Notes under the pieces: generated by a model | What the model was told of the DNA's origin: nothing | Seen by the model: the letters and a program-made list of their open reading frames with translations, nothing else | The model's database searches: none | Program-made: the position numbers and the translations under genes | Assembly: GCA_900323505.1 (NCBI GenBank) | Contig: OOIN01000032.1 | Coordinates: 186,001 to 250,000, forward strand | DNA from: Ustilago trichophora | Lineage: Eukaryota > Basidiomycota > Ustilaginomycetes > Ustilaginales > Ustilaginaceae | DNA: 64,000 nucleotides | Reading direction: 5' to 3' | Part shown: in pieces, positions 19,046-29,002 of the stretch | How positions within the stretch are numbered: position 1 is the first letter of the stretch | Layout of the letters: each line of letters starts with the position of its first letter

Positions 19046-20908
19046 TCAGTTCTCGCTCTTCCCTTTCAATCGCTCTGTCTCGACAATCTTCCTACGCTTA
19101 CTAGCAGCAATCATATGCTTCCTCTTATTCGCCACTCTCCTGCCTACACTACTTGCCGCACTTGTCCTAATCTCTCTTCTCTCCGGAGCTCTCTGTTTTA
19201 GCCTCTTCCTCTCCTTCTTATTCGGATTCTTCAACTCCAACATCCACTCAGGTACCTCGCATCCACTTTGTCTCATCACATTAACAACAGTTTTCAAATG
19301 CCCTGCATCTTCCTTTGTAAAATACGTAATAGCTCTACCCTCCCTACCCGCTCGACCCGTCCTTCCAATCCTGTGAATATACGACTGCACCGATTGTGGG
19401 AAATCATAATTGATCACCAATTCAACTCCTTTAAAATCAATACCTCTTGCCATCAACTCGGTACATATCAACACCCAAACATCTCCACGTTTAAACGCAG
19501 AAATCACCCCCTCTCGTTGAACCTTGGGCCTTTCACTGTGAATCACATCCACATGCAATCCATCATAGACAAGCTCGTGGAAAAGATCCTTGGCTCGCTC
19601 TATACTCTGTACAAACAGAAGTACGGGTGGTTTCAAACCTCCCTGTTGAATCAAAGATCGCAAGGCGTGGAGTTTTCCATCTTCGGAACCGACAAATTGG
19701 AGTTCTTGCTTGATGGTCTCTGTAGCCGAATCTTTGTTTCCTACGATGATGCGGCATTCGTCAATCATGAATGTCTTGGCCATCTCTTCGACGCCTGCGG
19801 GGAGTGTTGCCGAGAATAGGGCTTTGCGTAAGTGTGGATGCGAACATGCGGCGAGAATGGAATCGGTCTGTTGTAAGAAACCCTCTTCCAACAGTCGATC
19901 CGCTTCGTCCAACACCAAATGCCGGACGTTGGACAAATCCACCTCTTCCTTCTCCACCGCATGCACCAGGCGGAGAGGGGTGGTGATGAGAATGTCGAAT
20001 TTCTTCCTCGTCGAAGGATCAGCAGCAGCAGCGATCGCAGAGGCATCTGCAGTCTTGGTCAATACGCAGATTCGGAAATTGCGCCCCTCGGAGAGACGAC
20101 GAAGTTGATCATAGATCTGTTGGGCAAGTTCGCGAGTGGGGGAGACGATGACGGCGCGGAAGTTTTCCTTTTTGGAGGGGGCGCGAAGATGGTGAATTAG
20201 GGGAAGGAGGAAGGCGAGTGTTTTACCTGAGCCTGTGGGGGCGCCAGCGAGTAGGTCTCGGTTGGCAAGGAGGACAGGCATGGCTCCCTTTTGGATGGCT
20301 GTAGGGATTCCCCAACCGTACTTTTCGAGATTGGTACGGAGCCAAGGGGAGACGTTGAAGCGGGTCTCAAGCTCTCCCCACGAGGACATGGGGAGTGGGA
20401 CGTCGGTGCCTTTCAATTTGATCTTGTGCTTTTTGAGGAAGATGCTCAAAGTGGCCTTTGTCACGGGAGGTTCATCCTCGCGCTCTTCTTCTTCTTCCTC
20501 TTCATCGTCTTCATCATCGTCAGACTCGGAGTCGGAAGCCTCAACATCAGCCTTACGTTTCCCCTCTTTCCTACTAAGCCTCTCCTCCCTCTCCACCGCC
20601 GAAGTGGTACTTTTGCTCTTGGCCGCAGAACCAAAGAAATCCAACCCATCCGGAACAATAACCTTCCTTCCCCCTGCTCCACTAGTATCCTTCTCCTCCT
20701 TCTTCACCTTCCCGCCTGCTGCCGAATCAGCAGCACCACCACTGCGCTTACGCTTTCCCGAACCCGAGCCCGAGCCCGAGCCCGACGACGAAGCATTACC
20801 AGAGGTCGAAGCCTCATCAGCAGCACCGCCAAAGATCTTGAGATCGTTCTGAAAGCGCTTCTTGTCGAAACTGGCTCCTCCGCCAGCTAACGTTCGGAAA
20901 ATGTCCAT
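19046..20908 (-). CDS. ROK1: ATP-dependent DEAD-box RNA helicase Rok1 (DDX52)
   Basis: The protein of 620 residues carries all DEAD-box motifs: Q motif around IPTAIQKGAMPVLL, motif I APTGSGKT (near residue 220), PTRELAQQ, TTPLRL, DEAD in VLDEADRLLE (near 335), SATLPAG, and in domain 2 LICTELMARGIDFKGVE and YIHRIGRTGRAGREG. The N-terminus MDIFRTLAGGGASFDKKRF is the Rok1/DDX52 signature, followed by a Gly-Ser repeat and an acidic tract. Rok1 works in 18S rRNA processing at early sites with Rrp5 in the nucleolus. The C-terminus is basic. A GA/GT repeat lies about 70 bp upstream of its start. Confidence 0.95.
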   Translation of the reverse strand: MDIFRTLAGGGASFDKKRFQNDLKIFGGAADEASTSGNASSSGSGSGSGSGKRKRSGGAADSAAGGKVKKEEKDTSGAGGRKVIVPDGLDFFGSAAKSKSTTSAVEREERLSRKEGKRKADVEASDSESDDDEDDEEEEEEEREDEPPVTKATLSIFLKKHKIKLKGTDVPLPMSSWGELETRFNVSPWLRTNLEKYGWGIPTAIQKGAMPVLLANRDLLAGAPTGSGKTLAFLLPLIHHLRAPSKKENFRAVIVSPTRELAQQIYDQLRRLSEGRNFRICVLTKTADASAIAAAADPSTRKKFDILITTPLRLVHAVEKEEVDLSNVRHLVLDEADRLLEEGFLQQTDSILAACSHPHLRKALFSATLPAGVEEMAKTFMIDECRIIVGNKDSATETIKQELQFVGSEDGKLHALRSLIQQGGLKPPVLLFVQSIERAKDLFHELVYDGLHVDVIHSERPKVQREGVISAFKRGDVWVLICTELMARGIDFKGVELVINYDFPQSVQSYIHRIGRTGRAGREGRAITYFTKEDAGHLKTVVNVMRQSGCEVPEWMLELKNPNKKERKRLKQRAPERREIRTSAASSVGRRVANKRKHMIAASKRRKIVETERLKGKSEN

Positions 20909-21335
20909 AGTTTGGAATAGCCCAAAGAGAAAGTATAATGTGAGGTGGTTGTCGAAGGAAGAAGAGTGGTATGAAAGAGAGAGAGAGAGAGAGTGTGTGT
21001 GTGTGTGTTCGGTGAACGGAAAAAGTCAAAGAAGGCTTGGGAGGCGTGTTGGGACATTTTGCGCGAATCTTCGAAAAATTTGGCTTTTCGAGGTGGAGCT
21101 TCGGTCTGCATCGAATTCCGAGTCCCGTCTCATACAGGATCTAACATTTCATGGCGAAACGCACCGGTCGTCACTTGAATTGCTCTGAACCGTCTACTGT
21201 ACAAAGCTACAGATGGGAGAGGCGACAGGATGGAATCAGTAATCACAAGGAGGACTGAAGACTGGAGTCAATTGCTACATTTGTAGTGCAAATACAGATG
21301 AAGAAATACAATTGTATGTAGAGAGTAATATAGCT
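20909..21335. other. Region between ROK1 start and F-box gene end
   Basis: This contains the ROK1 leader/promoter with a compound (GA)(GT) microsatellite at 20976-21008, a TACTGTAC element at 21195-21202 and the 3' flank of the F-box gene. No gene is seen. Confidence 0.6.
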
Positions 21336-23714
21336 TCATCCGAAGCTCCAGACCTGCACTCGCTCTCGTTGGTATCGAGCGTCGGTGGAGACGCTTGGGG
21401 AATGATTTGAGCTTTGGCTTGGGCTTGGGCTTGGGCTTGGGCTTGAGACTGCATCGGGATAAGTGACGATGCTGACGATCTTATCGAAGGCCGTCGAGAC
21501 CCAGCGGATGACGCCTCTATTTTGGCGGTCAAGGACACGGCTGCGGACGAGATGTCCGAGGGATGGGCCCATGCGTCGAGTGTTCGAGTGTCTGGCGCTT
21601 GCGTATCTCTCGGTGGCGATGCGAGAATCTAATTGTTGGTCTGGCTCAGTCGGCGTGCGTAGAGTGAGGACATGAGTCATGTGGGATGCGGCTTCATCGC
21701 CTTCGTCTTCCTCGAGGATCGTGGAGGAAGTTGAGACTGCTCCTGTCGCTTTGCTGCATGCGGATCTACGAGCGTTGCGCATGACGCTAGCAATCGAGTC
21801 GGTTTCATTGGAACGATCGCCCAAACTCCACACCATGACGCTACCATCGGCACTTCCGCTGACACATCTTCCATCTTCGAGCGCAACGCTGTGCACGCTG
21901 CCGGTATGACCATGCAGGCTACGACGATGGACCAAGCGGAGCGCGTCTCTGTGTGAGACTGGCGTAGCTGTAGCTGGACGAGGTAAGGATGCTGGACTTG
22001 CGTCTAGATCGCGGCGAACATAGGTGGTCGCACCAAGCAGTTCGTACACCTCAAGCAGGTTGTCGCTGGCTCCTACGACAACAAAAGGGTCATCGTAGGT
22101 CAAGCTGGTAGTCCTGCTGCGTGATGGAGACTCGCCGATCGAATTTGGCAGGTGTTCCCGAGCTGATTCGTCCGACGTGTTATGCGGCGTAGACAATCGA
22201 TATTCGCTGCCGAGCATGGAACGACCCCTCAGATCGACGGGAGTGGGCCTGAATGGATGCTTGGCGGTGGCATGACGGCTCGTGACATGCACAGGAGACG
22301 TCGTCATGGAATCGAGGCTGATTCGCACAACAAGTTCTTGAACGGAGATGCTCCAGGACGACGGATAGCCCGGTGTGGAGTAGGCTAATGTGACACGGAA
22401 TGCCGCCTCTTGACGATGCTGGAGCTTGGTGGTACGCTCGGAAGACGAAGAGGTCGAGGACCGTCGTGCTTGTTTGGACACGTCGTGATATGGTAGCTTT
22501 TTGAGACGGAGAGCTGCTGGCGAGGAGCAACGATAGCTCGACATGCGTTGAACCAGGTTGAGCTGCGTTGAGCCAGATGAGGATGTACCGACCTGATAAA
22601 TGGTCATGTCGAACCTGGATGAGCAAAGCACAAGGGCAGGAAAGTGAAGCGCAGCCATGACAGTGTGATCATCTGAGCTCCATGGTGTGGGACTGTGAAA
22701 CACTTGCTCGTTGGCCTCAAGTCTGCATTGGACAGTTTGCAGCGAGAATATGCTGATGTGACCGGTTGAATATGCAACCAGGATCCTCGCATCCGGAAGG
22801 AAGGCTGCTTGTTCGTCAGTCGCCACGTTACGTTTGCGGTGGCTCGAAGCATAGGCAGGAGATGCATCCGAGACAGCAGCATCGACTGCAATCTCTGTAA
22901 CGTGAGCGTGCGCCGAATTGCTGTGGGAAAGCCGGTGTGATAAGAATGTACGCAGAGCTGGTGATGAAAAGCGTGCAATTGGAGTTCTCTTTTGCAGATC
23001 CTTGGGGACGAAGCCTGCATTCAACTCGGCAACGCCACGATTGTTTGAGGCGTGCTCAGCTGGATAGACGGAGATGCTGGGAGGTGATGCGCCATCGTGG
23101 GCGTCAGAAGAAGTTGAAGTAAAGATGAAATTGTTCGAGACTCTGACGATTGTGTGTTGGGGCGTCGGTGGTTTGGCTGGCTCTTGAAGGATGGTGTTGG
23201 GTTTTTGAGGTCCGGAGAGCAATTCCGAAACAGCAAAGTTACCACGTTGCCAGTTGGTGGAGACGCGGAAAAGTTGCTCCCAGTCAAGGAGGTAATCTTG
23301 AGAAGTGTGCTGGAGAGCAGTGCCACCGGAATAAAGGGAAGAGAGAACACTTTCGGCTTGCTCCTCTGACAGGACCTCTGTGTTGGAGGCGGTGGAGTGA
23401 TTATAGAAGCGGCGAGGCAAACGATGAATCTGCCTGGTGCCATCGCCTATGACATGCTTTGCGGACAGAATGTTTTGGTGCAGAAGCAGCGATCGGAGCT
23501 CACGAAGAGTTGGTAGTTTGGATGAGCTCGCAAATCTGCTTGAAGGGCCATCGGTTGGCCGTACAAATGAGTAGTAGAAGAGGCGTTTCCAGAGGTGGCG
23601 ATCCTTTGCCAAGGTGCGGAAATGCGAGGTGACCGATTGCAAGCGAGCAAGATCTGCAGCACCGAGGTAGCTAAAGACGCGCAGTATGATCTCGTCGGCG
23701 AGCAGGCGATGCAT
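21336..23714 (-). CDS. F-box and WD40 repeat protein
   Basis: The product of about 792 residues starts with an F-box (LLADEIILRVFSYLGAADL...LWKRLFY), the Skp1-binding domain of SCF ubiquitin ligases. Weak beta-propeller blades follow in the middle and two clear WD40 units near the end (HGHTGSVHSVALEDG...SGSADGSVMVWSL and the terminal YQRERVQVWSFG), with Ser-rich inserts and an (SP)n run. It is probably a substrate adaptor, with unknown substrate. The start MHRLLADE at 23714 is the first Met before the F-box; the same frame has a further Met 17 codons upstream (23765). A different frame open from 23992 overlaps the leader and could be a uORF or an upstream exon. It is divergent from the kinase gene. 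Confidence 0.82.
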   Translation of the reverse strand: MHRLLADEIILRVFSYLGAADLARLQSVTSHFRTLAKDRHLWKRLFYYSFVRPTDGPSSRFASSSKLPTLRELRSLLLHQNILSAKHVIGDGTRQIHRLPRRFYNHSTASNTEVLSEEQAESVLSSLYSGGTALQHTSQDYLLDWEQLFRVSTNWQRGNFAVSELLSGPQKPNTILQEPAKPPTPQHTIVRVSNNFIFTSTSSDAHDGASPPSISVYPAEHASNNRGVAELNAGFVPKDLQKRTPIARFSSPALRTFLSHRLSHSNSAHAHVTEIAVDAAVSDASPAYASSHRKRNVATDEQAAFLPDARILVAYSTGHISIFSLQTVQCRLEANEQVFHSPTPWSSDDHTVMAALHFPALVLCSSRFDMTIYQVGTSSSGSTQLNLVQRMSSYRCSSPAALRLKKLPYHDVSKQARRSSTSSSSERTTKLQHRQEAAFRVTLAYSTPGYPSSWSISVQELVVRISLDSMTTSPVHVTSRHATAKHPFRPTPVDLRGRSMLGSEYRLSTPHNTSDESAREHLPNSIGESPSRSRTTSLTYDDPFVVVGASDNLLEVYELLGATTYVRRDLDASPASLPRPATATPVSHRDALRLVHRRSLHGHTGSVHSVALEDGRCVSGSADGSVMVWSLGDRSNETDSIASVMRNARRSACSKATGAVSTSSTILEEDEGDEAASHMTHVLTLRTPTEPDQQLDSRIATERYASARHSNTRRMGPSLGHLVRSRVLDRQNRGVIRWVSTAFDKIVSIVTYPDAVSSPSPSPSPSQSSNHSPSVSTDARYQRERVQVWSFG

Positions 23715-24518
23715 GATGGACAAGGAAGTATGACGCTCACCCCGACATTCACAGAGTTGGAGCAAGTATTGCCATTGCCATTGTCCTGGCCTGACCCGAT
23801 GGGAGTGAGGACGTCGTAGAAGCGTTGCAGGGTAGTAGAGGGCTGCTCAATGGCGCTAGATGGCTTATCGGACGGGAATCGGATCGCGGTACACAGCTTG
23901 ATAGCATCTTTGGATTTGTTGATCCGATGATCTGAAAGCGACCGCGCTGGGTCGGAAGGAGGACAAGGATGATCCGAAGATGAAGATTTCAATGGGATCG
24001 ATTTGGGTTTGGGCGATTTTGTTTAGCGCAGCTCTTTCGCTTGACTCTCGGAGCTCGATTCGGCTGTCAATTTGACGCTCTTTGCATTCACATTTTCCAA
24101 GTCCGACAGCCCGACAGCAACCAACCAAGTGATAATCACATACTCACTCTTTTTCTCTCTCTCCCTCTCTTTCAGATTCATGTGCACCATTCCACTGGGA
24201 TGCCATCCTGGCGGTCCTTGAATCCTTCTCCTCCTCCTCCTCCTCCTCCTCTTGCCATACATTTGCCTTGACAAAGCTTCCTGATTCACCATCACCTTGC
24301 AATTTCAAGCATTGCCGATACCTACTCTCATCACACCTCGAAACTCGCCCACTCACCCACTCACCCTCAAGTCACATTCAAAGCCTGGGTCTCGAAATCG
24401 ACCGCACCCATACCTTTCAGGCCTTTCTGTTTGCCCACATCGGCAAGACAAGCCGCGTCTCCACACTCGAGAGGTACAATTAGGCACGACAAGGTACCCA
24501 CACAGAGCCCAATCCAAA
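23715..24518. promoter_or_regulatory. Divergent region between F-box gene and CaMKK-type kinase
   Basis: About 800 bp with CT-rich tracts (24140-24175) and CTC triplet runs (24225-24250) leading into the kinase gene. The kinase frame is open upstream from 24297 but without conserved sequence. No separate gene is supported. Confidence 0.5.
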
Positions 24519-27233
24519 ATGTCGCAGTTCATTTCGGGCTCTCCCGAGGACGATGACCAACTGCCATCGTTCATGGAGCATCGTCTCAAACAACTGGCAC
24601 AGTCCTCGTCTCAACACCCTAATCACCAACAGCAACAAGATGCTTCGGCGCGTCCGAGCCAGTCAACGCCGCAGCGCAAAGACACACAATCGCCTCGACC
24701 AAATACTTCAAATGCGTCAAATCGTTTGCATTCGCATTCACATTCGCATTCACATTCCCATTCACACTCGCATCATCACGCGCACCAATCTCAACGTCAA
24801 TCCACCATGCGCACTTGGTCCACCGCTTCCAGTTCCTCTCTCGGCGTCCCAGGCTCAGCACACGATCGTCCTCCTTCTCGCAGCATGTCGAGAACCCCTT
24901 CTCACGACTATCGCGAAACGCTTGATGCCAAATCCAGAGATCTCGACGACGGCTCCAGGATCATCAACCAGTACAAGATCACCGATTTCATCGGAAGAGG
25001 CGCTTACGGCACCGTTCGCAAAGCCATCTTGACCCAAGATCCCAGCGTTCAATTCGCCGTCAAAGAGTTTGGCAAGACTCGTCTCCGCAAAACGCATCGT
25101 GCTGTCAATCTTCGCAAGCCAGGCAGAGGCAGAGGTCCCCGTGCTCGAGCCGGCTTTGATCGCAAAGATGCAGGCAACCACAGCGAACCAGCTCGTGGCG
25201 ACAACAACAACAATGCTGACGACGAGGAGCTCAACGACCCCCTCACCCACATCCGTCACGAGATCGCCATCCTCAAGAAGCTCCATCACCCGCACGTTGT
25301 TAAGCTTTTCGAGGTGCTCGACGACCCGAGCAAAGACAGCCTCTACATGGTCTTTGAGTACTGTCCAGACGGCACCGTCATCGATGTCAAGCTCAACCAG
25401 AGTGTAGAGCCACTCCCCGAAGATGTCGCTCGGCTCTACTTTGTCCAAGTACTCATGGGCATCGAGTATCTTCACGAGAATGAAATCGTCCATCGCGATA
25501 TCAAGCCAGACAACATCCTCCTCTGCGAAGATCGCAAGACGTGCAAGATTGTCGACTTTGGCGTCTCCGAGATGTTCTTCAAGCCAGGCGACGACACCAT
25601 GCAAAAGTCGGCTGGCAGTCCTGCTTTTATGAGTCCTGAACTCTGCACTGCTGGCCACCAGGAGTATCATGGCAAATCCGACGACATCTGGTCCTTTGGT
25701 GTCACACTATATTGCATGGTAGTCGGTCATCTGCCATTCAACAAGGACAACTTTTACGAAATGTACGAGTCCATCAAGAACGACGACCCCGACTATCCAG
25801 ACCATCTCTCCGACAACCTCACAGATCTGTTGCGAAAAATGCTCACCAAGGATCCAGATAAGCGTATCACGGTTCCCGAAATGCGTAAGCATCCTTGGAC
25901 GCTCGCTCTCGAAGACGGCATCCTGCTATCCAAGGAGGACAACATCGAGAGTGTGGTATCCGAGATCACCGACGAGGATCTCGACTGTGCCATTTGCAAG
26001 ATCACCAACATCTTCACCTTTGCCCGCGCCATTTCTCGCTTCAAAAAGGGTGGATCCATGCAGCGAGCTCGCAGAGAAGCCTCTCGATCCACTTCCGGTG
26101 GCAGCAATCACGATGGCAGCTGGTTCCCTCCCTCTACCCCAAGCCCGGACAAGCCCAGCCGATCCAACACCAAAGACAGTGGCGCTGATGATGCGAATGC
26201 AGACATTGCAGCAAACAGTCTGGCAGGCGACGTTGCCACTATCGAGGAGGAGACACCCACTCCCTCGTCCTCACAGAAACAGACATCGAACGACGTGCAA
26301 AAGCCTACCAAGACCGGCGACGAAGCCAACAAGGACAACGCCGAGGAAGAAGTGCGCGGTCTTCAAAGAGCAGCAGCCTACATGTTTGAGTCTCCTCAAA
26401 TGCACACTTTTGAACTGCCTCCCGAAGAGCCCGACGCCAATGGCCCTCTACAGCGCAATCGCTCGGGCCCCATTTCCACCCTCCACAGACCTGATCCGGA
26501 GCAAGATAACGGCCCACCAATCATCACCATGGACTCTCCCCGTTCGGCATCCCCCGAAATGTTTGCTTCTCCCACATCCGAAGGTGGCGGCGACGGTGCT
26601 TCGCCCTTGTTCGAAGAACCACTCGAGATGGACTCGAAAGACGCACATCACTCCCATGGATCTTCCAGCCTCAACACCAGTAGCCAAAGTCACACGTCGA
26701 CTGATTATACTGCCGACACGTCTAAACCTGACGAGGCGATTGCTGCCCAGTTGTCAGAGATGATGTTGAAACATGACAAAAAGGAGCATCATTCTGGTTC
26801 TGGTGATGCTGGTCGACAGTACAAATCGCCGGACAAGTCTGAACAGAAGGAGAGACGGGAGGAAGTTCTGCTTCAGAGTCAAAACAATAATTACGAGTCC
26901 AAGCATGGTGAAAAGGATGACAAGGAGGAGCCACGACGAGCCAAAACTGTCCAAGAACACGCAGCCTCTCTAGGCAAGAAACACGCCAAACCCAAACCCA
27001 AGATCTTACCCGATCAACCGACTTTCGCCAGTCCACGTACCGAGACGATCAAAACGCCTCCCAGTGCAGCAGATCTTTATGTTCAGTGCCATCGATGCGA
27101 TGACGCACAAGGCGAAGATGGCAAGCGCGAAAATCCCTATTTCATCAATGCAACTTCGAATCTGCAGCAATCTAAGCAGACCGACGAGCAGCAAACTGAG
27201 ACTCAAGCAGAGAGACAAGCTGCCACAGTTTAA
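24519..27233 (+). CDS. CaMKK-like serine/threonine protein kinase (Ssp1/Sak1-type)
   Basis: The 904-residue protein has a His-Ser repeat near residue 72, a kinase domain (about 148-465) and a long Ser/acidic disordered tail. Kinase motifs are intact: GRGAYGTV loop, AVKEFGK lysine, HIRHEIAIL helix-C glutamate, HRDIKPDN catalytic loop and DFGVS. A basic Gly/Arg/Pro insert between strand 3 and helix C (RKPGRGRGPRARAG) is the hallmark RP insert of the CaMKK group, so it is likely an upstream kinase of AMPK/Snf1 and related kinases. The activation segment is SAGSPAFMSPEL, with Ser instead of Ala in the usual APE. The start ATG 24519 (AAAATGTCG) is preferred over upstream in-frame codons, which lie in leader sequence. 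It is convergent with MBF1. Confidence 0.9.
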   Translation: MSQFISGSPEDDDQLPSFMEHRLKQLAQSSSQHPNHQQQQDASARPSQSTPQRKDTQSPRPNTSNASNRLHSHSHSHSHSHSHSHHHAHQSQRQSTMRTWSTASSSSLGVPGSAHDRPPSRSMSRTPSHDYRETLDAKSRDLDDGSRIINQYKITDFIGRGAYGTVRKAILTQDPSVQFAVKEFGKTRLRKTHRAVNLRKPGRGRGPRARAGFDRKDAGNHSEPARGDNNNNADDEELNDPLTHIRHEIAILKKLHHPHVVKLFEVLDDPSKDSLYMVFEYCPDGTVIDVKLNQSVEPLPEDVARLYFVQVLMGIEYLHENEIVHRDIKPDNILLCEDRKTCKIVDFGVSEMFFKPGDDTMQKSAGSPAFMSPELCTAGHQEYHGKSDDIWSFGVTLYCMVVGHLPFNKDNFYEMYESIKNDDPDYPDHLSDNLTDLLRKMLTKDPDKRITVPEMRKHPWTLALEDGILLSKEDNIESVVSEITDEDLDCAICKITNIFTFARAISRFKKGGSMQRARREASRSTSGGSNHDGSWFPPSTPSPDKPSRSNTKDSGADDANADIAANSLAGDVATIEEETPTPSSSQKQTSNDVQKPTKTGDEANKDNAEEEVRGLQRAAAYMFESPQMHTFELPPEEPDANGPLQRNRSGPISTLHRPDPEQDNGPPIITMDSPRSASPEMFASPTSEGGGDGASPLFEEPLEMDSKDAHHSHGSSSLNTSSQSHTSTDYTADTSKPDEAIAAQLSEMMLKHDKKEHHSGSGDAGRQYKSPDKSEQKERREEVLLQSQNNNYESKHGEKDDKEEPRRAKTVQEHAASLGKKHAKPKPKILPDQPTFASPRTETIKTPPSAADLYVQCHRCDDAQGEDGKRENPYFINATSNLQQSKQTDEQQTETQAERQAATV

Positions 27234-27331
27234 TCTGGGGGGCGGGGTATTGAACCGTATCATAAGTTGTTTCTTCTTCTTCTTCTTCTTCTCGGGAGTT
27301 CAGTGTAATGGAAACAAAAGGAGCTGCGGGG

Positions 27332-27365
<34 letters not shown>

Positions 27366-27788
27366 CCTTCTCTCTTGCTTTTCATGCCAAAGTGTACGAC
27401 TTTGCTCGAAAGCTGTGTGTTTGTGTGTGTGTGTGTGTGAGAGAGAGGGGGGTCTTCTCACGTCAGCGGCCAGATAAAGGGGAGGAATAGACGGGATGGA
27501 CAGGAGAAATTTATTGTTTTCAGTAGGATTTGATGTTGAACTTTGTGTATCGAGATAAGTTTTGAATGTTTGATTTGCAAGAGATTGGGGGAAAGATGAC
27601 AAGGTAAGGTTGAAAGTGAGGTATGATTTGAGAAGATGATATTGATACGAGTGAAGGTGAGGTGGGTGAGTATGGGGATGATGATGATAATTATATGATG
27701 TTTTTGATGGGGGAAGATGGGAAGAGGTTGGATTTGTGTTACAAGTAAGAAGTGAGTGGGTGTGTGGTAGGTATGATGTGGAAAAGGG
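27234..27788. other. Convergent spacer between the kinase gene and MBF1
   Basis: Contains a G-run followed by 32 consecutive T residues (27334-27365), a GT/GA compound repeat (27415-27450) and G/A-rich sequence with many GATGAT/TGAG units up to the MBF1 stop. No gene is seen. Confidence 0.6.
27334..27365. repeat. Poly(T) tract, 32 nt
   Basis: A pure run of 32 T residues directly after a short G-run, in the 3' spacer of the kinase gene. Length may be affected by sequencing error. Confidence 0.85.
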
Positions 27789-28247
27789 TTACTTTTTCTT
27801 AGGACCGCCGAGAGGGGAACCGATGTCTTTGCCTCTTAGCTTTACACCTAGAGCTCTTTCTAATTTTGCCAAGATTTGAGGATTTGGGATAGCTTTTCCG
27901 CTTTCGTATTCTTGAACGACTTGGGGTTTTTCGTTGATTTTGGTGGCGAGATCTTTTTGGGTTAGGCCTTTTTCTTGACGTTTTTGACCGATGGTTTTGC
28001 CTACGGTGGGAGCGACTTTGGGAGGGGGGGCGACTTCGTTTTCTCGATCAAGTTTGGCGATACGTTGATGATCGGTTCCAACGTGACCTTTATTGGTTCC
28101 TGCTGCGACTTTACGATCGTTTTCAGTGATGGCGCCAACTTGACGAGCTCGTTCATAGGCTGTGGGACCAGAGGAAGAGGATCCACCCCCGGATGGTCGA
28201 ACTCCACGACCGATTACGGTCTTACTGTCCCAATCCGTGTTTGACAT
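27789..28247 (-). CDS. MBF1: Multiprotein-bridging factor 1 (transcriptional coactivator)
   Basis: The 152-residue protein has the Mbf1 N-terminal domain (DWDSKTVIGRG...) and a C-terminal Cro/C1-type helix-turn-helix (GKTIGQKRQEKGLTQKDLATKIN...QEYESGKAIPNPQILAKLERAL), ending GSPLGGPKKK. Mbf1 bridges bZIP activators to TBP and also acts on stalled or collided ribosomes. The start MSNTDWDS at 28247 matches the family; the upstream in-frame extension encodes repeats from a GT microsatellite and is leader. Usual family length is about 145-155. No intron is needed. Confidence 0.96.
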   Translation of the reverse strand: MSNTDWDSKTVIGRGVRPSGGGSSSSGPTAYERARQVGAITENDRKVAAGTNKGHVGTDHQRIAKLDRENEVAPPPKVAPTVGKTIGQKRQEKGLTQKDLATKINEKPQVVQEYESGKAIPNPQILAKLERALGVKLRGKDIGSPLGGPKKK

Positions 28248-29002
28248 TTTTGTTGCTTCTTTTCGTGCTTTTGGGCAGAGGTGTGTTTGTGTGTGTGTGT
28301 GTGTGTGTGACCGGAGGAACAAGAAGTCTTGTCTCGAGAGATATGATGTGATATGATCAAGAAACAACAAGAAGAAGCAAGAGATGGGGGGTGGGAAGAG
28401 TGTCCATCTTTCGCCTCCCCTTATCCCTCGTGTGATCTTGCGTGATCCCACCCACTTTGCCTGCGCACACACCCGCTACCAACCCCCAAAGAGGAAAAGC
28501 CTGGTGAAGTCATCAAACTGTACTATCCTCCACCAACCACACTCTATTTCGAGTTTCATCCCCCGCTTACATAAGCAAAAGAAGGCTAGCTCTCCACTTT
28601 TCGTTGCGTCTTCCACGTCTTTCTCTCCCTTTCCAACGACACTCTTCAGATCTAAACATGTAGATTCAATCAGGTGTAACATTAAATCTTCTTATATTGC
28701 GCCGGCTTGTTTACCATCTTGGACGCCCTCGACGCTCAAAGGCAGGTCAACTACATCACTCACACATACACAGTCTACAACAGCACAGCCTCAAATACAC
28801 GTCATATCTCGCCATGAACTTTTTGTCTGAACAACAGAAACCAAAGTTGAAAACCCCAAAAAGAAACAAGTTAGAAGAACAGGTGACCAAAAGATAAAAA
28901 GACCCCAATCGAAACGGGAAAAAAAAATCATCACAGGGAAATACGTAAGTGATAGCAATTGAGTGAGAGAAGAGAGGGATGTTTTGAGAAACTTTCAAGA
29001 CT
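28248..29002. other. Region between MBF1 start and histidine kinase gene end
   Basis: Contains the MBF1 leader with a GT repeat (28280-28309) and the 3' flank of the histidine kinase gene. Short frames at 28384-28830 and 28697-28897 show no domain and are not called. Confidence 0.55.

Noticed and set aside
28384..28830. Open frame of 148 codons between MBF1 and the histidine kinase gene
   Set aside because: Lies in the MBF1 promoter/leader with no conserved features.
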